Shown: positions 1-5,406 of the stretch, one piece after another | Layout: each line of letters opens with the position of its first letter | How positions within the stretch are numbered: the first letter of the stretch is position 1 | Program-made: the position numbers and the translations under genes | The notes under the pieces: model-generated | What the model was told of the DNA's origin: nothing | Databases searched by the model: none | What the model saw: only the letters and a program-made list of their open reading frames with translations | Assembly (NCBI GenBank): GCA_045661365.1 | Contig: JAZRFL010000052.1 | Coordinates: 1-7,465 of the forward strand | Length of the DNA: 7,465 bases | From: UMGS1484 sp045661365 | GTDB taxonomy: Bacteria; Bacillota; Clostridia; Oscillospirales; Acutalibacteraceae | Reading direction: 5' to 3'

Positions 1-19
1 ACCGCTTGGCCTCCGACTT
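1..19 (-). other. Residual MGI/BGISEQ adapter at the contig end
   Basis: Read on the minus strand, bases 19 to 1 are AAGTCGGAGGCCAAGCGGT. From memory this matches the first 19 bases of the standard MGI/BGISEQ read-1 adapter. The reading frame of carB departs from all family wording exactly where this string starts: codon 298 should be the conserved metal-binding Glu but reads Lys. The match and the loss of homology coincide, so this is vector-like contamination from an incompletely trimmed read at the end of an assembled contig, not biology. Confidence 0.93.
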
Positions 20-910
20 AATTACCGCATACTCAAAGCTGTTGGGATTGAGGGCGAATTGGCAGTTACAGCCGCCCACGATGCCCAAAGCCGAAACAAT
101 GTTCATAGAAGCGGTACGCAACATTTGATATTCCCGATTTGACAAGGTCAAAGCAGGGGCTACTACGATTGAGTCGCCGGTGTGTACCCCAACCGGGTCA
201 AAGTTTTCCATAGAACAAACCGCAATTACGTTGCCTGCGGCGTCGCGCATGGTTTCAAATTCGATTTCTTTCCAACCGAAAATGTATTTTTCAACCAAGA
301 TTTGGGTAATGGGTGAAGCGTCTAACCCGGTTTTTGCCACAATACGCAATTCGTCTACGTTGTTGGCAACACCGCCGCCCGAACCGCCCAAGGTAAAGGC
401 GGGACGAACAATAACAGGGTAACCGATTTTGTCGGCAATTGCCAAAGCGGTGTCTAAATCTTCGGCAATGTCAGAGGGAATACTGGGTTCGCCGATTTCG
501 TCCATAGTGTCTTTAAACATTTGACGGTCTTCGGCTTTGTCAATGGCTTCGCAGTTGGTACCAATCAAACGAACACCGTGTTGTTCCAAAAAGCCTTCTT
601 TGTTCAGTTGCATAGCAAGGGTCAAACCGGTTTGACCGCCCAAACCTGCCAACAAACTGTCGGGCTTTTCTTTTATGATAATGCGTTTAATGGTTTCAAC
701 CGTCAAGGGTTCCAAATAAATTTCGTCTGCCAAAGCCTTGTCGGTCATGATGGTGGCAGGGTTCGAGTTAACCAATACTACGTTTACGCCCGCTTCTTTC
801 AAAACACGGCAGGCTTGTGCACCGGCATAGTCAAACTCGGCGGCTTGTCCAATTACAATCGGACCGGAGCCGATTACCATAACTTTTTTTATTGAAGTAT
901 CAAATGGCAT
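1..910 (-). CDS. carB: Carbamoyl-phosphate synthase large subunit, 5' part (truncated at contig end)
   Basis: This is the N-terminal part of the synthase subunit that phosphorylates bicarbonate, joins it to ammonia and phosphorylates carbamate. By hand translation the frame is open from ATG 910-908 to the window edge. It shows the CarB hallmarks: SGPIVIGQAAEFDYAG near residues 14-30, NSNPATIMTD, GGQTGLT, the ATP-grasp stretch RPAFTLGGSGGG, then MENFDPVGVHTGDS and GGCNCQFALNP. About 297 codons (910 down to 20) are genuine out of roughly 1,070 in the family. The next bases are sequencing adapter, so the final residues KSEAKR are not protein sequence; homologues read ENPR-like residues there. 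The ATG lies one base after the carA stop (TAA-T-ATG). Its Shine-Dalgarno GGGAGG (919-924) sits inside the last carA codons, which implies translational coupling. The first ATP-grasp domain looks normal, unlike the partner CarA. Confidence 0.96.
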   Translation of the reverse strand, partial: MPFDTSIKKVMVIGSGPIVIGQAAEFDYAGAQACRVLKEAGVNVVLVNSNPATIMTDKALADEIYLEPLTVETIKRIIIKEKPDSLLAGLGGQTGLTLAMQLNKEGFLEQHGVRLIGTNCEAIDKAEDRQMFKDTMDEIGEPSIPSDIAEDLDTALAIADKIGYPVIVRPAFTLGGSGGGVANNVDELRIVAKTGLDASPITQILVEKYIFGWKEIEFETMRDAAGNVIAVCSMENFDPVGVHTGDSIVVAPALTLSNREYQMLRTASMNIVSALGIVGGCNCQFALNPNSFEYAVIKSEAKR

Positions 911-911
911 A

Positions 912-1967
912 TTAGTTTCCTCCCATCAAGCTGACAAAGCGGTCAAACACAAATGCGGTACTACGGGGACCGGAATGAGATTCGGGTTCAAACTGTACCG
1001 AAATGGCTTTGGCATCTTTGTATTCCAAACCTTCGCAGGTGTTGTCGTTTAAGTTGTAAAAGGTGATAACCCCTGTTTTAACTGTGTCGGAAACAACGGC
1101 ATATCCATGGTTTTGAGAGGTGATGTAGGTAGCATCTTCTCCAATTGCTTTGGCGGGTTGATTGCCGCCGCGGTGACCATAGGGCAGTTTTATCACGGTG
1201 CCCCCTTGAGACAAAGCCAACAATTGGTGACCCAAGCCTACGGCAAGCATGGGAACTTTGCCAAACAGTTCACCGATTTGATTTACAATTTCGGGATTTT
1301 TGGCAGGGTCGCCGGGGCCACCCGATAAAATAACACCGTCGGGCTTCATAGCCAAAATATCGGCGGCAGAGGTAGAGGCGGGTACCAAGGTAACCGAACA
1401 CCCTACGTCGTTTAATTCGGTAATCAAACTTTGTTTCACACCCAAATCAAGCATTACGGTGTTGTATTTTGCTTGGTCGGCAGAGTAGGTTACGGTTTGG
1501 GTTGTGGTTACCGCTTCAACCGCTCCTTCAATGGTATAGGTTTCGGCAATTGCCAAATCAGCGGGCAAGGTGTCGGTGATGATTGCGTTTTGCACCCCTT
1601 TGTCACGCAAAATTCGGGTCAAAGCACGGGTGTCGACTCCGCAAATACCGGGTACACCTTGTTGCTTCAAATAGGTGTCTAAATCATATTCGCAACGGAA
1701 GTTCGACGGTTTTTCACACCACTCCCGCACAACGTATCCTTTGACACAGCATTTGCCTTGTACATCTTCTTCAATCATGCCGTAATTACCTACCATAGGG
1801 AAGGTTTGCAACAAGATTTGTCCGTAATAGGCGGGGTCGGTCAAGGATTCAATGTAACCCACCACAGCGGTGTTGAACACAAGTTCGCCCACGCAACTGC
1901 CGGTAGCACCAAATCCTTTTCCTTCGAACACGGTGCCGTCTTGTAATACTAAATAGGCTTTTCTCAT
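912..1967 (-). CDS. carA: Carbamoyl-phosphate synthase small subunit with an inactivated glutaminase site
   Basis: This 351-residue protein has the usual CarA layout: an N-terminal CPSase small-chain domain (about 1-150: DGTVFEGKGFGATGS, FNTAVVGY, GVDTRALTRILRDKG) and a C-terminal class I glutamine amidotransferase domain (about 175-350: LSGGPGDP, LGHQLLAL, SQNHGYAV, PES). In active enzymes the second domain hydrolyses glutamine and feeds ammonia to CarB. Here the nucleophile Cys (E. coli Cys269) is Gly244, codon GGC at 1236-1238. The catalytic His (His353) is Glu327, codon GAA at 987-989. Ser47, which contacts glutamine, is Ala46. The third triad residue, Glu329, and the Gln248/Asn286 pocket remain. 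The fold and full length are kept, so I infer a scaffold or tunnel subunit of an ammonia-dependent synthase. ATG at 1967 was chosen because the family starts MxKAxLVLxDG and GAGGTG lies 6 bases upstream. It is followed at once by carB. Confidence 0.95.
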   Translation of the reverse strand: MRKAYLVLQDGTVFEGKGFGATGSCVGELVFNTAVVGYIESLTDPAYYGQILLQTFPMVGNYGMIEEDVQGKCCVKGYVVREWCEKPSNFRCEYDLDTYLKQQGVPGICGVDTRALTRILRDKGVQNAIITDTLPADLAIAETYTIEGAVEAVTTTQTVTYSADQAKYNTVMLDLGVKQSLITELNDVGCSVTLVPASTSAADILAMKPDGVILSGGPGDPAKNPEIVNQIGELFGKVPMLAVGLGHQLLALSQGGTVIKLPYGHRGGNQPAKAIGEDATYITSQNHGYAVVSDTVKTGVITFYNLNDNTCEGLEYKDAKAISVQFEPESHSGPRSTAFVFDRFVSLMGGN

Positions 1968-1973
1968 TCTTGT

Positions 1974-1979
1974 CACCTC
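1974..1979 (-). promoter_or_regulatory. Shine-Dalgarno site of carA (decides its start)
   Basis: GAGGTG on the minus strand lies 6 bases before ATG 1967-1965. It supports starting carA at MRKAYLVL rather than at the in-frame TTG 11 codons upstream, which falls inside a hairpin and would add residues unlike the family. Confidence 0.8.
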
Positions 1980-1993
1980 ATCGATATATAGAA

Positions 1994-2012
1994 TCAGCAA
2001 GTAACTTGCTGA
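1994..2012. promoter_or_regulatory. Small intercistronic hairpin between argF and carA
   Basis: The 62-base gap between argF and carA contains a perfect inverted repeat, TCAGCAAG / CTTGCTGA, with an 8-bp stem and a 3-base loop. In the transcribed direction it is followed by TTCTATATAT, not a uridine run, so a full terminator is unlikely. It lies 15 bases upstream of the carA ribosome-binding site. It could mark RNA processing, protect the 3' end of the argF message, or weakly attenuate carAB. Its function is inference only. Confidence 0.4.
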
Positions 2013-2030
2013 AATTGTTCAAACGTTCTT

Positions 2031-3014
2031 TTATAAGGTAGCCGCCATAACCGCTTTAATGGTGTGCATACGGTTTTCGGCTTCTTCGAACACAATAGAG
2101 CGAGGCCCTTCAAACACGCTGTCGGTAACCTCCATGCTATCGCGCCCGAATTTTTCTCCCATTTCTTTACCAATGGTGGTTTTGTGGTCGTGGTACGAGG
2201 GGAGGCAATGCATAAATACCGCATTGTCGGCGGCTTTGTCCATCAATTGGTCGTTGACCTGATAGGGCGAAAGCTCGCGAATTCGTTCTTCCCAAATTTC
2301 CACCGGTTCCCCCATGGAAACCCATATGTCGGTATAAATGACGTTGGCATTTTGCACCGCTTTGTCGGGGTCAGATTCAAAGGTGAGGGTAGCACCCGAT
2401 TGTTTTGCCAATTCTTGTGCTTTTTCAATCAAAGCAGGGTCGGGAAAATACTTGGCAGGAGCGCAAGCGGTAAAGTTCAGACCCATCATGGCGCAACCGA
2501 TCATAAGAGAATTGCCCATATTAAAGCGGGCGTCACCCATGTACACAAAGTTAATGCCTTTTAAGTAACCGAAATGTTCTTTTATGGTTAAAAAGTCGGC
2601 AAGAATTTGGGTGGGATGAAATTCGTCGGTCAAGCCGTTCCATACCGGAACCCCGGCGTGAGCCGCAAGTTCTTCTACAATCGCTTGCCCGTAACCGCGG
2701 TATTCAATACCGTCGTACATTCTGCCCAGTACACGGGCGGTGTCGGCAATGGATTCTTTTTTACCGATTTGCGAACCCGAAGGGTCTAAGTAGGTTACGC
2801 CCATGCCAAGGTCGCGGGCGGCTACTTCAAATGCACAACGGGTACGGGTACTGGTTTTTTCAAAAATCAGCACAATGTTTTTGCCTTCGTGCATGCGATG
2901 GCTAATGCCCATCTTTTTTTGTTTTTTCAAGTCGGCTGCCAAATCAATCAAGCCGCCGATTTCGTCGGGGGTAAAATCCAACAGTTTTAAGTAATGTCTG
3001 CCTTTGATATTCAT
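2031..3014 (-). CDS. argF: Ornithine carbamoyltransferase (anabolic)
   Basis: This cytoplasmic enzyme joins carbamoyl phosphate and ornithine to give citrulline. The 327 residues match the bacterial family length (E. coli 334). Carbamoyl-phosphate loop Ser55-Thr56-Arg57-Thr58-Arg59 is present, as are Arg106, His133-Pro-Thr-Gln136, the ornithine residues Asp229 and Ser233-Met234-Gly235, catalytic Cys270 in HCLP, and Arg315 near the C-terminus. All key residues are intact, so the enzyme should be active. ATG 3014 has AGGAG 8 bases upstream, and the gene starts 24 bases after the ATPase stop. It is followed by carA and carB, which make its substrate. No arginine deiminase or carbamate kinase gene is present here, and argG and argH are, so I favour the biosynthetic ArgF over the catabolic ArcB. 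The two are hard to separate by sequence alone. One minor oddity is Phe164 in GDARFNMGN, where Asn is usual. Confidence 0.95.
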   Translation of the reverse strand: MNIKGRHYLKLLDFTPDEIGGLIDLAADLKKQKKMGISHRMHEGKNIVLIFEKTSTRTRCAFEVAARDLGMGVTYLDPSGSQIGKKESIADTARVLGRMYDGIEYRGYGQAIVEELAAHAGVPVWNGLTDEFHPTQILADFLTIKEHFGYLKGINFVYMGDARFNMGNSLMIGCAMMGLNFTACAPAKYFPDPALIEKAQELAKQSGATLTFESDPDKAVQNANVIYTDIWVSMGEPVEIWEERIRELSPYQVNDQLMDKAADNAVFMHCLPSYHDHKTTIGKEMGEKFGRDSMEVTDSVFEGPRSIVFEEAENRMHTIKAVMAATL

Positions 3015-3038
3015 ATGGGTACTCCTATGAGGAAAAAT

Positions 3039-3761
3039 TTATAAAACCTTTGCCAAAAAGCTTTTCAGCCGTTCGCTTTGCGGATTGTTAAAGATTTCGT
3101 CGGGGGTGCCTTGTTCAACAATGACACCTTCGTCAATAAAGATGATTCGTTCACCCACTTCGCGAGCAAAGCCCATTTCGTGGGTAACTACCACCATGGT
3201 CATGTTGGCATGTGCCAATTCTTTCATAACGTCCAGTACTTCGCCAACCATTTCGGGGTCAAGGGCGCTGGTGGGCTCGTCGAACAACATTACTTCGGGT
3301 TCCATGCACAAAGCGCGTACAATCGCTACCCGTTGTTTTTGACCGCCCGACAGTTGCGAGGGATAAGCGCCCGCTCGGTCTGCCAAACCTACCCGTTCCA
3401 ACAAGCCCATGGCTCGTGCTTCGGCATCGGCTTTGGAAAGACCCAACAACATTTTGGGAGCAACCGTCATATTTTCCAACACGGTCATGTGGGGGAACAG
3501 GTTAAATTGTTGAAACACCATGCCCATTTTTTGACGCAGTTGGTTGATGTTGGCGTTTTTGTCGGTCAAATCGGCACCTTTGAAGTAAATGTGACCGTCG
3601 GTAGGGTTTTCTAACAGGTTAAGGCAACGCAAAAAGGTGGATTTACCCGAACCCGAAGGCCCAATGACACACACAACCTCGCCGGGTTTGATTTCAATAT
3701 CAATTCCATTTAAAACGTTGTGTTTGTCAAATTTTTTATATAAATTCTCAACCTTTATCAC
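3039..3761 (-). CDS. Polar amino acid ABC transporter, ATP-binding protein
   Basis: This 240-residue ATPase of the GlnQ/HisP/ArtP family powers import by the permease and binding protein encoded just upstream. It has Walker A GPSGSGKST (34-42), the Q-loop FQQFNLFPH (83-91), the signature LSGGQ (137-141), Walker B VMLFDE (157-162), the D-loop SALD and the switch His194. All are intact. The signature continues QRVAIVRAL, with Val148 where Ala is most common, which is probably harmless. The start is GTG (3761-3759). It overlaps the last 14 bases of the permease gene in another frame, with AGAGG 10 bases upstream, so the two are translationally coupled. The family allows glutamine, arginine, histidine, lysine or cystine as substrate; the ATPase does not tell which. 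Confidence 0.94.
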   Translation of the reverse strand: MIKVENLYKKFDKHNVLNGIDIEIKPGEVVCVIGPSGSGKSTFLRCLNLLENPTDGHIYFKGADLTDKNANINQLRQKMGMVFQQFNLFPHMTVLENMTVAPKMLLGLSKADAEARAMGLLERVGLADRAGAYPSQLSGGQKQRVAIVRALCMEPEVMLFDEPTSALDPEMVGEVLDVMKELAHANMTMVVVTHEMGFAREVGERIIFIDEGVIVEQGTPDEIFNNPQSERLKSFLAKVL

Positions 3762-4518
3762 TTTTACGTAACCTCTTTTCGAATTTGGATAACAACCAGG
3801 TTAAAATCAGTACAATCACCAAGTAAGTGATTGCGGTTACCGCCAAAGGATTCACCGAGTCATAGGTAATGTTACGAACTTGGCTGGCGGCACGGGTCAA
3901 ATCACGAACTGCTACGTAACCTGCCACCGAGGTTTCTTTCAACAGGGCAATCATTTCGTTACCCACAGCAGGCAACATGTTTTTGATTGCCTGAGGAAAT
4001 ACCACCTTGCGCATACCTTGTAAACGAGACATACCCAAACTGCGGGCGGCTTCCATTTGACCTTTGTCTACCGCCGAAATACCGCCGCGAACGATTTCAG
4101 AAATATAAGCGGCAGAGTTCAAACCAAAGGCGATGATACCAACCATAATACCGTTGTTGGAATCAGAGAAAATGATATAGTATACAATTAACAACAACAC
4201 GGTCATGGGAATACCGCGAATCACCGTAACATAGGTGCTAAACAACCAAGAAACAGGTTTTAAGGGTTTAAAGTCTTCGGCAAAATATTTCACCACTGAA
4301 ATAACCGTGCCCAAAGCAATACCCAGCAACAAAGCACCAACGGTAATGATTAAGGTGTTTTCCAAACCTTCTAACAACCACAAATAACGGTCGTCGGTTA
4401 AAAAAGTGTCCGCCAATTGGTCAAGCCAACCGTTCACCGCATTGATAATTTGATTGAACCATTCTTGAATTGCGTTGAAGGCGTCAATAAACCAATTTTG
4501 GATAGATATTGGGATCAT
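3748..4518 (-). CDS. Polar amino acid ABC transporter, permease
   Basis: This inner-membrane protein of the HisM/GlnP family forms the channel of the importer, presumably as a homodimer because only one permease gene is present. It has 256 residues, longer than the usual 215-230. The extra length is an N-terminal segment (residues 5-40) made of three 11-residue units, each opening with Trp (9, 20 and 31), which reads as an amphipathic helix. The normal core follows: a first membrane segment about 55-77 (GLENTLIITVGALLLG), the motif VIRGIPMTVLLLIVYY (99-114), a segment about 124-142, and the EAA coupling loop VDKGQMEAARSLGMS (150-164) that contacts the ATPase. A last segment runs about 226-244, and the tail is basic. 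ATG 4518 has AGGAG 9 bases upstream, after a 67-base gap carrying a hairpin. Confidence 0.93.
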   Translation of the reverse strand: MIPISIQNWFIDAFNAIQEWFNQIINAVNGWLDQLADTFLTDDRYLWLLEGLENTLIITVGALLLGIALGTVISVVKYFAEDFKPLKPVSWLFSTYVTVIRGIPMTVLLLIVYYIIFSDSNNGIMVGIIAFGLNSAAYISEIVRGGISAVDKGQMEAARSLGMSRLQGMRKVVFPQAIKNMLPAVGNEMIALLKETSVAGYVAVRDLTRAASQVRNITYDSVNPLAVTAITYLVIVLILTWLLSKFEKRLRKSDKG

Positions 4519-4537
4519 GTTTTATCTCCTATTAAAG

Positions 4538-4574
4538 TTCTAACGAAGGTGCAAAAAGCACACCTTCGTTAGAA
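4538..4574 (-). promoter_or_regulatory. Strong intercistronic hairpin between binding-protein and permease genes
   Basis: Bases 4538-4551 and 4561-4574 form a perfect 14-bp stem (TTCTAACGAAGGTG paired with CACCTTCGTTAGAA) around a 9-base loop. On the transcribed strand it lies 11 bases after the binding-protein stop and is followed by CTTTAATAGGAG, the permease ribosome-binding site, with only a short T stretch. Such hairpins after binding-protein genes are well known to stabilise the upstream message or partly terminate, giving more binding protein than membrane components. That role here is inference from position. Confidence 0.7.
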
Positions 4575-4585
4575 GATATCAAGTA

Positions 4586-5371
4586 TTATTGTTTGGGGGA
4601 AACGTAAGGAACGTTGTATTTGTCAAAAATAGCTTTCATGGTGCCATCGTCAATCATGGCATTGATTTCGTCGCTGAAATGTTTAGCCAAATCGGTGCTG
4701 CCTTTTTGGAAAGCAAAACCATAGGGTTCGGTGGTCATGGCTTCGTCTAACATTTTTACGGTAGCGTCGCCTTCAATCATTTTAACAGCTACTTCGTTGT
4801 CAACTACCAAAGCGTCTACTTTGCCGGAGGTCAAAGCGGAAAAAGCGTCGTTGTTGGCTTCAAAAGCAGAAACGTTGTAGTTGTTGCTCAAGCAATATTT
4901 TTCGGCAGTGGTACCGGTTTGAACCGAAATGTTTTTGCCTGCCAAATCAGCTTTGGAAGCAATGGGGCTGTCTACTTTAACAACAATGGATTGTGCTGCC
5001 AAGAAATAGGGGTCGGTAAAATCGGCGTTCTTTTTGCGGTCTTCGTCAATGGTAATACCGGAAACACCAACGTCATATTTCCCTGCTTGTACACCGGGCA
5101 ATACTGCGTCAAAGTTTACTTGTTGAATATCAAGGGTAATACCCCATTTTTTAGCAATGTGATTTAAAATGTCAATTTCAATACCAACAACTTCGCCGCC
5201 TTCAATGGATTCAAAGGGAGGGAAGTCGGGGCTGGTGGCAATTACGATTTTGCCGGCTGCTTTAATGTCTTCATAGGTTTTTACGGTGGATTCGTCGCTA
5301 ACGCAGCCAACACAGCACAGCAAGGTGCAAATTGCCAATACGAGAGCAAACAGTTTTACAAATTTTTTCAT
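4586..5371 (-). CDS. Polar amino acid ABC transporter, substrate-binding lipoprotein
   Basis: This 261-residue extracellular binding protein of family 3 (SBP_bac_3) captures the amino acid for the permease. MKKFVKLFALVLAICTLL is a typical signal peptide ending at Cys23. The lipobox reads CVGC, with Cys at -3 where Leu is usual, but lipidation is still likely. The mature part shows ATSPDFPPFES (45-55), GIEIDI (63-68), SGIT (104-107), Arg112 and FTDPY (118-122), the hinge-side QTGTT (151-155) and Asp191 in VVDN. In the family, Arg112 and Asp191 hold the substrate carboxylate and amino groups. Side-chain specificity cannot be read off; ornithine, arginine, citrulline or glutamine all fit the arginine context. 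The start at 5371 is set by the signal peptide and by AAAGGAG 8 bases upstream. The gene lies 35 bases after argH. Confidence 0.93.
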   Translation of the reverse strand: MKKFVKLFALVLAICTLLCCVGCVSDESTVKTYEDIKAAGKIVIATSPDFPPFESIEGGEVVGIEIDILNHIAKKWGITLDIQQVNFDAVLPGVQAGKYDVGVSGITIDEDRKKNADFTDPYFLAAQSIVVKVDSPIASKADLAGKNISVQTGTTAEKYCLSNNYNVSAFEANNDAFSALTSGKVDALVVDNEVAVKMIEGDATVKMLDEAMTTEPYGFAFQKGSTDLAKHFSDEINAMIDDGTMKAIFDKYNVPYVSPKQ

Positions 5372-5379
5372 GATAAAAA

Positions 5380-5386
5380 CTCCTTT
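5380..5386 (-). promoter_or_regulatory. Shine-Dalgarno site of the binding-protein gene (decides its start)
   Basis: AAAGGAG lies 8 bases before ATG 5371-5369. An in-frame start at 5413 exists but would put 14 charged residues before the signal peptide and overlap the end of argH, so this site fixes the start at MKKFVKLF. Confidence 0.85.
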
Positions 5387-5406
5387 TTTATGTTTAATTT
5401 CATTGA

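Noticed and set aside
1..19. Apparent replacement of the conserved Glu/Asn metal ligands at the end of partial CarB
   Set aside because: The aberrant codons coincide exactly with a sequencing-adapter string, so they are not genomic.
1968..2000. Longer CarA starting at TTG 2000
   Set aside because: It adds 11 residues absent from the family, starts within a hairpin, and is out-competed by ATG 1967 with GAGGTG 6 bases upstream.
2031..3014. ArgF as catabolic or putrescine carbamoyltransferase
   Set aside because: The SMG ornithine motif and the neighbouring argG, argH and carAB favour anabolic ornithine carbamoyltransferase.
1994..4574. The two intercistronic hairpins as rho-independent terminators
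   Set aside because: Neither is followed by a clear T run on the transcribed strand, and the downstream genes have no evident promoter of their own.
1981..5406. ArgR-type operator boxes in the intergenic gaps
   Set aside because: Only weak half-site resemblance (for example TGATTCTATATATC near 1983-1996); nothing close to a paired consensus, and the operon's true promoter is outside the window.
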